From an uncultured Bacteroidales bacterium (GTDB lineage: Bacteria > Bacteroidota > Bacteroidia > Bacteroidales > F082), in contig CALBNP010000215.1 in the NCBI GenBank assembly GCA_937896505.1, positions 1 through 20,190 on the forward strand: 20,190 bases of DNA, in the 5' to 3' direction. Below are positions 1-6,426 of the stretch, piece by piece; positions within the stretch are counted from its first letter, which is position 1, and each line of letters starts with the position of its first letter. Made by a program: the position numbers and the translations under genes. The notes beneath the pieces are model-generated. The model was not told the DNA's origin. It ran no database searches and saw only the letters and a program-made list of their open reading frames with translations.

Positions 1-1523
1 GCTACCCGATTGAAACCAACACCATGCCTGGTTTTGCCGGTTCAAGCGGTTACTACCTGCGCTATCAAGATCCGCACAACGACAAGGAATATTTCAGCCG
101 CGAAGCCAACGACTATTGGCAGAACGTTGACCTTTATATCGGTGGTGCCGAACATGCTACCGGTCACTTGATTTACAGCCGTTTCTGGTGCAAGTTCCTC
201 TACGATTTGGGTCTGTCGTGCAAGGCTGAGCCTTTCCAGCGCATGATTAACCAAGGCATGATTCAGGGCCGTTCGAGTTTCGCCTATCGCGTCAACATCG
301 AAAAGTTGTGCGAATATGCCGTTTGGAACATGATTAAGGACAAGAAAATGGGTGTCGAATTTGTCAAGAACTATAAGGACGGTCGCCGCCAATTCGATTT
401 CTTCTGCCCCGAGAAAGGCATTATCTTGGAAGTGAAGCGTGTCGGAAACCTCGAAAAACTTGCCGAACCATGGGAAGAATACGCCGAAAGTAAAGGCCTG
501 AAAATCTTGATGATTCCGAATGGCGAAATCATGGACGACTGCATCAATGGCACCAATTTCGCTGAGCAAAGGATTAAGGATATGATTGCTGGCAAGGATG
601 TTCCTGCTTTCGTTGATAGACCTGCCCACAAGAAAATCCCGCTTTTCGTCTCCAAGAATTATGCTGGCCGTGACGAATATAGCGACCCGATTCACGTCGA
701 TATCAACATGGTCCACAACGACATCCTTGATATCGATGCTTTCCGCGAATGGAGAGATGACCTGAAGGAAGCCATCTTCATTTATGAAAAGGATAAGGAC
801 GGCAACAACATTTTCGTGTGCGGCTCGGAAGTCGAAAAGATGTCGAAATCGAAATACAACGTGCAGAATCCTGACGACCTTGTCGAAAAATATGGTGCCG
901 ACACGTTGCGCCTCTACGAGATGTTCTTGGGACCGCTTGAACAGTCGAAGCCTTGGGACACGCAAGGTATCGAAGGCACATTCCGTTTCGTGCGTAAGTT
1001 CTGGCGTTTGTATCACGATGAATTCAACCAATTTAGCGTGTCGGACGAACCAGCCACTGCTGCCGAACTGAAATGCCTCCACAAACTGATTAAGAAGGAA
1101 GAAGATGCCATCGAAAGCATTTCGTTCAACACGGTTGTTTCGGCCTTCATGATTTGCGTCAACGAACTCTCCGACCTGAAATGCAACAAGCGCGAAATCC
1201 TTGACCCATTGTGCATTATGATTTCGCCTTACGCACCACACATCGCTGAAGAACTCTGGCATCTCTTAGGTCACTACAATTCGGTGGTCGAAGCTTCGTT
1301 CCCGGTTTATGATGAGTCGAAGACGGTGGAAAACAGCTTCAATTATCCGATTTCGTTCAACGGAAAGATGCGTTTCAGCATGGAACTGCCTATTGGCTTG
1401 ACTGCCGACGAGGTTCAGGCTGCTGTTCAGGCTGCTCCCGAATCGGCCAAGTGGCTTGAAGGCAAGCAGATTCGTAAAGTGATTTATGTTCCGAAGAAAA
1501 TCGTGAATATCGTGGTCGGATAA
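1..1523 (+). CDS. leuS: Leucyl-tRNA synthetase, C-terminal part (5' truncated by window), with inserted DUF559-like domain
   Basis: Class I aminoacyl-tRNA synthetase that charges tRNA-Leu in the cytoplasm. The frame is open from base 3 (reading YPIETNT then M at 24), so the gene begins before the window and the ATG at 24 is internal. Residues below are numbered from that Met. The catalytic-domain motif MPGFAGSS opens the visible part, followed by GGAEHATGHLIYSRFW (about 40-55) and the class I KMSKS signature (KMSKSKYN, bases 840-863). Then come YGADTLRLYEMFLGP, the helical anticodon-binding domain and a C-terminal domain ending KIVNIVVG, as expected for full-length bacterial LeuRS. Between MIQGRSSFAYRV and IPLFVSKNY there are about 114 extra residues (91-204) relative to the Bacteroides LeuRS I remember; they resemble DUF559 nucleases (separate entry). 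The stop lies 3 bp from the convergent O-methyltransferase stop. Identification is very secure. Confidence 0.97.
   Translation, partial: YPIETNTMPGFAGSSGYYLRYQDPHNDKEYFSREANDYWQNVDLYIGGAEHATGHLIYSRFWCKFLYDLGLSCKAEPFQRMINQGMIQGRSSFAYRVNIEKLCEYAVWNMIKDKKMGVEFVKNYKDGRRQFDFFCPEKGIILEVKRVGNLEKLAEPWEEYAESKGLKILMIPNGEIMDDCINGTNFAEQRIKDMIAGKDVPAFVDRPAHKKIPLFVSKNYAGRDEYSDPIHVDINMVHNDILDIDAFREWRDDLKEAIFIYEKDKDGNNIFVCGSEVEKMSKSKYNVQNPDDLVEKYGADTLRLYEMFLGPLEQSKPWDTQGIEGTFRFVRKFWRLYHDEFNQFSVSDEPATAAELKCLHKLIKKEEDAIESISFNTVVSAFMICVNELSDLKCNKREILDPLCIMISPYAPHIAEELWHLLGHYNSVVEASFPVYDESKTVENSFNYPISFNGKMRFSMELPIGLTADEVQAAVQAAPESAKWLEGKQIRKVIYVPKKIVNIVVG
294..635 (+). other. DUF559-like (PD-(D/E)XK nuclease fold) domain inserted in LeuRS
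   Basis: In-frame insertion of about 114 codons at the leucine-specific-domain position, just ahead of the KMSKS loop. It reads like a complete DUF559/Vsr-like module. A helix CEYAVWNMIKDKKMG (E97, W101) matches the E-x2-LW-x2-L start of DUF559. GVEFVKNYKDGRRQFDFFC matches the F-R-Q...G...DFyCP strand. GIILEVKR gives D125-x10-E136-V-K138, the expected acidic/Lys core. GLKILMIPNGEIMDD matches the later G-x-R-V-L-R-F-x-N-x-E-V strand and helix. No intein splice motifs (N-terminal Cys/Ser, terminal HN) are present, and the synthetase continues in frame on both sides, so this is a translated domain. Base composition looks like the rest of leuS. Assignment is by recalled family pattern; boundaries are good to about 5-10 residues. 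Confidence 0.8.
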
Positions 1524-1526
1524 GCC

Positions 1527-2168
1527 CTAACGGATTTTCCGCACCATCATCAGCCCGTCGCGGATGGGCAGCAATACATTCTCGACACGCGGGTCGTCCT
1601 GCACCTTATTATTAAAGGTAATGATGGCCTGCGTGTCGCGTTCTTTGGTATTGGCATTCAAGACCTTGCCTTCCCAAATCACATTGTCGGCCAAGATGAA
1701 GCCTCCAGCATTGACTTTGTCGATAACCAAATCATAGTAAGTGGGATAACTGATTTTGTCGGCATCGATGAAGACGAGGTCGAATCCATCGGGCAAGTTC
1801 GGAATCACTTGCTTGGCGTCGCCAAAAATCAAGTCTATCTTGTTGGTTACTTGTGCCTTATCAAAGTACTTTTGGATGATTTCTTCGTATTCCACATTGG
1901 CTTCGATGGTGGTCAACAGGCCGCCTTCGGGCAAGGCCTTGGCAAGGCAGATGGATGAATAGCCCGTGAAGGTGCCAATCTCCAAAATGCGTTTGGGCTT
2001 CAGCATCTGTACGATGAACTGCAAGAACTGGCCTTGAACGGGTCCCGAAGCCATGCGCGGATTCATCACATGAAGGTGCGTCGTGCGGTAAAGCTCCGCT
2101 AGCACTGCATCGTCATTCGTTGTGTGGGCTTCGATGTATTCGTCGAGAAGGTGTTGTTCGTTATTCAT
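1527..2168 (-). CDS. SAM-dependent O-methyltransferase (class I, caffeoyl-CoA/catechol OMT type)
   Basis: A cytoplasmic 213-residue methyltransferase of the cation-dependent O-methyltransferase family (Methyltransf_3). SAM-binding motif I is ILEIGTFTGYSS (61-72). IEAN (88-91) supplies the acidic residue for the SAM ribose. The metal-binding acidic residues are recognisable in VFIDADK (D135/D137) and ILADNVIW (D161, N162). The C-terminal LPIRDGLMMVRK is the family's usual last strand. Length is standard. The physiological substrate cannot be read from the sequence; relatives act on catechols, CoA esters or tRNA 5-hydroxyuridine (TrmR-like). It lies downstream of the M16 protease gene on the same strand with a 95-bp spacer that contains a long imperfect hairpin ending 17 bp before the start. 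No TAnnTTTG box is visible in that spacer, so co-transcription with the protease is likely. Confidence 0.9.
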   Translation of the reverse strand: MNNEQHLLDEYIEAHTTNDDAVLAELYRTTHLHVMNPRMASGPVQGQFLQFIVQMLKPKRILEIGTFTGYSSICLAKALPEGGLLTTIEANVEYEEIIQKYFDKAQVTNKIDLIFGDAKQVIPNLPDGFDLVFIDADKISYPTYYDLVIDKVNAGGFILADNVIWEGKVLNANTKERDTQAIITFNNKVQDDPRVENVLLPIRDGLMMVRKIR

Positions 2169-2185
2169 ATTTTTTAACTATGACT

Positions 2186-2260
2186 ATGACCAGTGACTAT
2201 GACCGCTTTTTGCCTGTTTCTACCAACAATAAAGCGGTCATGGTCATAGTCACTGGTCAT
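2186..2260. repeat. Imperfect inverted repeat between M16 protease and O-methyltransferase genes
   Basis: The left arm (2186-2209) and right arm (2231-2260) are reverse complements apart from one extra 6-base copy (GGTCAT) in the right arm; the loop is about 21 bases. The arms consist of iterated TGACTATGACC/ATGACCAGTGAC words, and a further partial copy lies at 2177-2185. In the direction of the flanking genes (minus) it forms a hairpin of about 24 bp with a 6-nt bulge. The stem ends 17 bases before the methyltransferase ATG. There is no clean T-tract, so a classical intrinsic terminator is not certain. Confidence 0.8.
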
Positions 2261-2263
2261 GGT

Positions 2264-3502
2264 TTATTCTGTTCCTTTGAAAATCAGGCAGCTGAGCTTG
2301 TTGCGGTCGAACACTTGGTTGGCAATGTCGAGAATGTCGTTGGCACTCACGGCTTCTACCTTCCTGATGATTTCGGGCATGTATTCGAGAGGTTCGTCGA
2401 GAAGGACTGAACGGGTGATGGAGAGCAGTTCGTTCATTCCCGATTCGTAGCTCAAGGCGAGTTGTCCGATGATTTGTTGTTTGGCGTGGTTGAGTTGCAA
2501 GGTGCCGAGACTTTGTGTGCAGAGCTTGTCTAATTCCTTATATACCAATGCGATGGCTTTCTCTAGCGAGTCGGGGTCAACACCCATATACACGCTGATG
2601 AGGCCCGTGTCGGAGTAGGCGTTGTATTGCGACTCGATGGTGTAGGCGAAGCCATATTTTTCGCGGATGTTCAGGTTGAGTCTCGAACTCATGGCCGGAC
2701 CGCCCAGGATGTTGTTCAGCAGCACGATAGGCATCTTCTGCGGACTGTTGAAATGAGGTGCGATTCCACCTATCATGCAATGGCTGAGGTGGTTGCGGCG
2801 CTCTGCGGTTTGCTCTTGAGGCTGGTAGTTGACGAAAGGCTGGCGGATATGGTTAGGCGAGTGGCTTGGATGTTCGCCGAAATAGGTCATGGCGAGTTTC
2901 TCGAACTCGTGGAAGTTGATGTCGCCGATGGTGGCTACAATGATGTTCGAGGTGTCGTAGTTCTGGGCCATGAATTCGCGCACGTCGTTTGGCGTAAATC
3001 CTTTCACCAAATTGCAGGTTCCCAATATGTTCCTGCTGAGCGGATGGCCTTTGAACATCATTTCTTCGAACACGTCATAAATCTCCTCTGATGGTGCATC
3101 GAGGTAGGAGTTGATTTCGTCCAAGATGACTTCCTTCTCTTTGGTGAGCTCGTTTTCGGGGAAGGTGGCGCGGAAGGCGAGGTCGGAGAAGAGGTCCATG
3201 GCGCGGCGGTAGTGCTGCTTCAGGAACGAAGCCTGAAGGCAAGTCTCTTCTTTGGTGGTGAAGGCGTTAAGGTCGCCACCTACATTGTCGAGGCAACTCA
3301 GGATATGGTAGGCCTTGCGGTTCTGCGTGCCTTTGAAGATGGTATGCTCGATGAAGTGAGCCATGCCGTTTTGGTGTTCCAGTTCGTCGCGCGAACCTGT
3401 CTCAACCATGAGGACGAGGTGGGCTATCTCGCCCGCCTTCTGCTTGTGTATCAGCCTGATGCCATTGGGCAACACGGCTTCGTTGTATTTCTCTTCGTAC
3501 AT
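2264..3502 (-). CDS. M16 family zinc metallopeptidase (processing-protease / PepR type)
   Basis: A 412-residue inverzincin. The inverted zinc motif HFIEH (H49, E52, H53) and a third ligand E129 in EVILDEI lie 75 residues apart, the spacing of catalytically active M16 subunits. The segment ALSYESGMNELLSITRSVL and the GGPAMSSRLNLNIREKYGFAYT region (split here: GGPAMSSRL, then REKYGFAYTIES) are the usual R/Y-containing C-terminal half, so both M16 halves are present in a single short protein, similar to B. subtilis MlpA (YmxG). No signal peptide is seen, so it is probably cytoplasmic. I chose ATG at 3502 over the in-frame TTG at 3511, because a TAnnTTTG box at 3520-3527 would leave the TTG almost leaderless. 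It follows the scpB-like gene on the same strand. The substrate is unknown. Confidence 0.92.
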   Translation of the reverse strand: MYEEKYNEAVLPNGIRLIHKQKAGEIAHLVLMVETGSRDELEHQNGMAHFIEHTIFKGTQNRKAYHILSCLDNVGGDLNAFTTKEETCLQASFLKQHYRRAMDLFSDLAFRATFPENELTKEKEVILDEINSYLDAPSEEIYDVFEEMMFKGHPLSRNILGTCNLVKGFTPNDVREFMAQNYDTSNIIVATIGDINFHEFEKLAMTYFGEHPSHSPNHIRQPFVNYQPQEQTAERRNHLSHCMIGGIAPHFNSPQKMPIVLLNNILGGPAMSSRLNLNIREKYGFAYTIESQYNAYSDTGLISVYMGVDPDSLEKAIALVYKELDKLCTQSLGTLQLNHAKQQIIGQLALSYESGMNELLSITRSVLLDEPLEYMPEIIRKVEAVSANDILDIANQVFDRNKLSCLIFKGTE

Positions 3503-3519
3503 TGTTTTCAATTGGGCTG

Positions 3520-3527
3520 CAAAAATA
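3520..3527 (-). promoter_or_regulatory. Bacteroidetes -7 promoter box for the M16 protease gene
   Basis: The minus strand reads TATTTTTG, a perfect TAnnTTTG match, 17 bases upstream of the ATG at 3502. A TTTG at 3552-3555 lies 24 bp further upstream as a possible -33 element. The box sits in the 65-bp spacer after the scpB-like gene, so the protease gene may have its own promoter as well as read-through. Confidence 0.6.
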
Positions 3528-3567
3528 GGACTTTTTCGCTACTTCTGTTCGCAAAATAAAAACGCTA

Positions 3568-4362
3568 TCAATCCAAATCCGAAGCCTTACCTTTGTATTC
3601 GGGGTTTCGCTTTTCCAAGAACGAGGCTATGCCTTCTTTATAATCGTTTCCTTGATAGACCTTTCTCCTGTAGGCATTGATTCTTTCAAAGCTTTCCGAC
3701 GAAATCACAGTGGCCGCACGGCTCAGAATCCTGAATTGGCGCTTGATGGCCGACATGCTGACTACCGAATTTCTGCGGATGGGTGTCAAGAATTTCTCTT
3801 CTAGCATCTTGTCGAGTTCATCGGTGGGGGCAATCTGGTTGACGAATCCCACATTCATGGCGTCTTGTGCCGTAATCGGGGTGGCCGTAAAGAACATCTC
3901 ACGAGCCTTGTTGATGCCTAACTGATTGATAAAGTGCATGATGCCAGAAGCGTTGTAAGGAATGCCGATTTTGGCAGGCGTGATGGCGAATGTGGCGGTG
4001 TCGGAAGCCACAATCATGTCGCAGCTCACGCAAAGGTCGCAGGCTCCTCCCCAAACGGTACCGCTGGCACAGGCGATGACCGGAATTGGCACATCTTGGA
4101 CATTGCGCAGCAGACGTTCCATCGGAACGTCATATTCCAACGGGTCGTTACCGTCTAAAGGCAATTCGCGGATGTCGTGTCCGGCACTCCAAACGCCATG
4201 ACGACATTCTGCCTTGATGACGATGCCGACGCATTCCTTTTCGTAGGCTTCCATTAATGCGTCAGAAATCTCGTTGCACATCTGTTCGCTCAATGTGTTG
4301 AAATGCTCTGCATTCTGCATCTCAATGAAGCAAATCCTATCTTCGATTTTTACTGATACCAT
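3568..4362 (-). CDS. scpB: Methylmalonyl-CoA decarboxylase-like crotonase (ScpB/YgfG type)
   Basis: A 264-residue cytoplasmic enoyl-CoA hydratase/isomerase-fold protein. It resembles E. coli ScpB (YgfG) more than ordinary enoyl-CoA hydratase: SAGHDIRELP (59-68), GTVWGGACDL (101-110), the GIPYN segment (133-137), TPITAQDAMNVG (161-172), FERINAYRRKVY (225-236) and FLEKRNPEYKG (248-258). The two residues tied to decarboxylation in E. coli (His66, Tyr140) correspond to H62 and Y136. GTVWGGA supplies the oxyanion-hole glycines. ScpB converts methylmalonyl-CoA to propionyl-CoA without biotin. No mutase, CoA-transferase or epimerase gene is adjacent, so a propionate role is inferred from similarity alone. 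Start ATG at 4362 has a TATCTTTG box 49-56 bp upstream. It could be another crotonase with the same motifs. Confidence 0.85.
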   Translation of the reverse strand: MVSVKIEDRICFIEMQNAEHFNTLSEQMCNEISDALMEAYEKECVGIVIKAECRHGVWSAGHDIRELPLDGNDPLEYDVPMERLLRNVQDVPIPVIACASGTVWGGACDLCVSCDMIVASDTATFAITPAKIGIPYNASGIMHFINQLGINKAREMFFTATPITAQDAMNVGFVNQIAPTDELDKMLEEKFLTPIRRNSVVSMSAIKRQFRILSRAATVISSESFERINAYRRKVYQGNDYKEGIASFLEKRNPEYKGKASDLD

Positions 4363-4410
4363 GTCTTCCGGTTTTTATGCTGTTGAAATTTCCTTAAAGT
4401 TTTCGGGGCA

Positions 4411-4418
4411 CAAAGATA
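4411..4418 (-). promoter_or_regulatory. -7 promoter box for scpB-like gene
   Basis: The minus strand reads TATCTTTG (TAnnTTTG), 48 bases upstream of the ATG at 4362. No convincing TTTG -33 element is seen at the right distance. A small perfect hairpin (stem GATTAT/ATAATC, 4431-4447) lies just upstream and could be an operator or chance. Confidence 0.55.
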
Positions 4419-4529
4419 CATTATTTCAAGGATTATTCTGGATAATCAGTCAAGTTCCTTGGATTCAAGGGCACGCAGGAACATTTCGTCTCGCTGATGG
4501 CTTTCTGCAATTGTGAAAAGCGATAAGAT

Positions 4530-4562
4530 TTTGGGCAGTATGCCAAAAATCTTATATTTTTG
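4530..4562 (+). promoter_or_regulatory. Promoter (-33 TTTG, -7 TATTTTTG) for the DUF2147/phosphatase pair
   Basis: TTTG at 4530-4533 and TATTTTTG at 4555-4562 are separated by 21 bp, close to the Bacteroidetes sigma-ABfr consensus. The box ends 24 bp before the ATG at 4587. This is among the best-formed promoters in the window and is divergent from the scpB promoter. Confidence 0.7.
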
Positions 4563-4586
4563 CAGCGTATTTTAATATCAATGTAA

Positions 4587-5045
4587 ATGAAAAAAGCACT
4601 TTTCACAGTTTTGGCCTTTGTTTTGGCTGTCATTTCTTTTGCTCAGACAAAAGGAGATAATTCATTAGGAAACAGTATTATAGGAGATTATGAATCGATT
4701 AAGGGGAAGGACCACTTTAAAGTCCATATTACTCAAAATCGCGATGGGTCGTTTAAAGGCCAGATTTACTGGATGGAGATTGACAAGGACGAAAATGGTA
4801 AGGTGCTGCTTGATGAAAAGAACCCCGACAAGAGCCTGCGCAAACTGCCTTGCACACAAATCGTGCTGTTCGATGTATTGAAGTACAATGCGGAAAAGAA
4901 AGTGTGGGATGGAACGAAAATCTACGACCCGCAGCGTGGCATCCGTGCTAAGGTCACTTGTGAGTTCCAACCCGATGGCAAACTGATGCTGAAAGGCAGT
5001 GTGCTTGGCATCAGCGATAAGGCTTATTGGACGAAAATCAAATGA
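4587..5045 (+). CDS. DUF2147 family secreted protein
   Basis: A 152-residue exported protein. Residues 1-20 are a clear signal peptide ending SFA-Q. The rest is a DUF2147 domain: IIGDYES (31-37), DGSFKGQIYWM (53-63), DEKNPDKSLR (76-85, the family's D-x-KNPD motif), IYDPQRGIRAKV (112-123) and a final GSVLGISDKAYWTK. DUF2147 proteins are small beta-rich proteins common in the periplasm of Bacteroidota and Proteobacteria. Their molecular role is not known to me, and the sequence does not reveal one. It has its own promoter (4530-4562) and is followed after 12 bp by a tyrosine phosphatase gene, probably in one transcript. Confidence 0.9.
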   Translation: MKKALFTVLAFVLAVISFAQTKGDNSLGNSIIGDYESIKGKDHFKVHITQNRDGSFKGQIYWMEIDKDENGKVLLDEKNPDKSLRKLPCTQIVLFDVLKYNAEKKVWDGTKIYDPQRGIRAKVTCEFQPDGKLMLKGSVLGISDKAYWTKIK

Positions 5046-5057
5046 GGCTACCTTAAG

Positions 5058-5510
5058 ATGCACAAGATACTTTTTGTTTGTCACGGCAACATCTGCCGCA
5101 GTCCAATGGCTGAATTTGTGATGAAGCAAATGGTGAACGATGCTGGTCTTGAGTCGCAGTTCGAGATTGCCTCGGCAGCCACTTCGACTGAGGAAATCGG
5201 CAATCCGGTCTATCCGCCAGCACGCCGCAAACTTGCCGAACATGGCATAGGCTGTGTGGGCAAGACTGCCCGACAAATGACGCAACAGGATTACGATTAT
5301 TACGACCGAATCGTTGCCATGGACCACAACAACCTCCGTAACCTGAAACGGATGTTTGGTGATGATACCGAGCATAAAATCAGTCTGCTGATGGATTTCA
5401 CCTATCGTCCAGGTGATGTGGCCGACCCTTGGTACACGGGCGATTTCGAAGCCACGTGGCAAGATGTCGAGGAAGGTTGCAAGGCGCTTCTGGAAAGCGA
5501 GTTAGCTTGA
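5058..5510 (+). CDS. Low-molecular-weight protein-tyrosine phosphatase
   Basis: A 150-residue cytoplasmic phosphatase. The N-terminal P-loop is VCHGNICRSPMAEF, i.e. C8-x5-R14-S15. The general-acid loop is DVADPWYTG, with D123-P124. The length is standard for the family. The reaction is hydrolysis of phosphotyrosine through a cysteinyl-phosphate intermediate. In bacteria these enzymes often counteract BY-kinases in capsule or exopolysaccharide control, but no kinase or polysaccharide gene is adjacent, so the target is unknown. The gene lies 12 bp downstream of the DUF2147 gene. A two-tier hairpin (5527-5580) follows the stop. Confidence 0.95.
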   Translation: MHKILFVCHGNICRSPMAEFVMKQMVNDAGLESQFEIASAATSTEEIGNPVYPPARRKLAEHGIGCVGKTARQMTQQDYDYYDRIVAMDHNNLRNLKRMFGDDTEHKISLLMDFTYRPGDVADPWYTGDFEATWQDVEEGCKALLESELA

Positions 5511-5526
5511 TATAAACGCAAAATAA

Positions 5527-5580
5527 GTCTCCACGTATTACCTGTATCTTGAGAAAAAGATACGCGCGATACGTGGAGAC
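5527..5580. terminator. Two-tier inverted repeat between convergent phosphatase and adk genes
   Basis: A perfect 12-bp outer stem GTCTCCACGTAT (5527-5538) pairs with ATACGTGGAGAC (5569-5580). Inside it a perfect 7-bp stem GTATCTT (5544-5550) pairs with AAGATAC (5557-5563) around a 6-nt loop, with a 5x5 internal loop between them. It sits between convergent stops at 5510 and 5616, the position of a bidirectional terminator. On the minus side the stem is followed by TTATTTT, a weak T-run; the plus side has none. Alternatively it is a REP-like element. Confidence 0.6.
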
Positions 5581-5615
5581 AATTCGTTTAATAAGAGCGG
5601 CATGCGCTCTCTGCA

Positions 5616-6188
5616 TTATCTGATTCCGTCGATGACCTTGCAGAGGTTTTCGAAAATCTGTGGAATCTCGCCGACACCGTTCACTGGATGCAGGTTGCCC
5701 TTGCCGACGTAGTAGTCGAGCACAGGACGGGTCTTAGCTTCGTATTCCACAAAGCGGTGCTTGATGGAGTCGATGTTGTCGTCGGCACGGCCACTGGTCT
5801 TGCCACGTTCAAGCATACGTTTGATAAGCAGGTTTTCAGGCACTTCAAGACTCAAAACGCCTGTGAGGTTCATGTCGTATTTCTTCATCATCTCGTCGAG
5901 AATCTCGGCTTGCTTCACGGTGCGTGGATAGCCGTCGAAGAGGAAACCAGCCGAAGTCAGGTTTTCGGAGAGACGCTTCTCGATGATCTTAGCCACGATT
6001 TCGTCGCTGACGAGGTTGCCTTGGCTGATGATTTCCTTTACCTGCAGTCCGAGTTCGGTTTCGGCTGCAATCTCTTCACGCAGGATTTCGCCTGTCGAGA
6101 TGTAGGTGAGTTGGTATTTTTCGCGAAGGAACTGCGATTGTGTTCCCTTGCCGGCTCCTGGAGGGCCAAAAAGAATGATGTTAAGCAT
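5616..6188 (-). CDS. adk: Adenylate kinase
   Basis: Catalyses reversible ATP + AMP to 2 ADP in the cytoplasm. With the start at 6188 it has 190 residues: MLNIILFGPPGAGKGTQ (P-loop 8-16), STGEILREE (AMP site, normally TGD), FDGYPRTVKQAE (D-G-F/Y-P-R-T) and a short LID region GKTSGRADDN, as in other Bacteroidota enzymes with no zinc LID. The open frame extends 27 codons upstream to 6269, but that stretch is low-complexity (rich in N, Q and S) and the protein family starts at MLN, so I reject it. It lies 223 bp downstream of hpt; no TAnnTTTG box is visible in the spacer, which is instead filled with short repeats. An hpt-adk order is familiar from Bacteroides. Confidence 0.96.
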   Translation of the reverse strand: MLNIILFGPPGAGKGTQSQFLREKYQLTYISTGEILREEIAAETELGLQVKEIISQGNLVSDEIVAKIIEKRLSENLTSAGFLFDGYPRTVKQAEILDEMMKKYDMNLTGVLSLEVPENLLIKRMLERGKTSGRADDNIDSIKHRFVEYEAKTRPVLDYYVGKGNLHPVNGVGEIPQIFENLCKVIDGIR

Positions 6189-6224
6189 AATATGTTGAGT
6201 TGTTTGTTGTTGATTCCTTGAATT

Positions 6225-6290
6225 GTTTATTAGACTTTGGGACGAATAGACTATTTGACTTTGGGACAATTAGACTTTGGGATATTGGGA
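6225..6290. repeat. GAC-phased 8/16-bp tandem array in hpt-adk spacer
   Basis: Degenerate tandem units with a 16-bp step (6225, 6241), one 8-bp half unit (6257) and another 16-bp unit (6265). Each half starts with GAC and is followed by five variable bases, for example GACAATTA then GACTTTGG. The core GACAATTAGAC (6265-6275) recurs at 15047-15094 (inverted) and at 20143-20153. Confidence 0.75.
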
Positions 6291-6333
6291 TGCTGAGCGG
6301 AGCCGAAGCAAGTCGAAGGGGAGCCGAAGCATT
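6291..6333. repeat. GCCGAAGC / GTCGAAGG short-repeat cluster
   Basis: The plus strand reads CTGAGCGGAGCCGAAGC, then AAGTCGAAGG, then GGAGCCGAAGC. Read on the minus strand this is the TTCGGCTCCGCTCAG / CTTCGACT word cluster that I remember as dispersed non-coding repeats in various bacterial genomes. It lies between hpt and adk, next to the GAC-phased array. Confidence 0.55.
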
Positions 6334-6396
6334 GATTTTTGGACTTTTTTGATTTATACCGTTTCTCAATTAACTTTCGTTGAATCCTTCGGATTT

Positions 6397-6426
6397 CTCA
6401 ATTCTTAATTCTTAATTCTCAATTAT
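6397..6426. repeat. 7-bp tandem repeat over the hpt 3' end
   Basis: Three to four copies of AATTCTT (minus strand GAATTAA) run across the hpt stop codon at 6412-6414, so the last hpt codons are part of the array. Simple-sequence slippage here could alter the C-terminal residues of Hpt. Confidence 0.6.

Noticed and set aside
294..635. Intein in LeuRS
   Set aside because: No N-terminal Cys/Ser splice block or C-terminal HN is present, and the insert is too short for an intein with a homing nuclease; the domain appears to stay in the enzyme.
42..1262. Long open frame (406 codons) antisense to leuS
   Set aside because: It lies opposite a certain LeuRS frame, its translation has no recognisable motif, and such mirror frames are common in genes with this codon bias. 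The same applies to long antisense frames at 9969-11030, 11576-12427, 12541-13389 and 16253-17332.
3503..3511. TTG start for the M16 protease
   Set aside because: It adds only three residues and would lie at or next to the predicted transcription start; ATG at 3502 fits better.
4425..4471. Operator or terminator from the GATTAT/ATAATC hairpin and CAAGG/CCTTG words
   Set aside because: The stem is only 6 bp and AT-rich and lies in a divergent promoter region; too weak to call as a feature on its own.
6189..6269. 27-residue N-terminal extension of adenylate kinase
   Set aside because: The extension is Gln/Asn/Ser-rich low-complexity sequence next to the repeat array, and the family begins at MLNIILFG.
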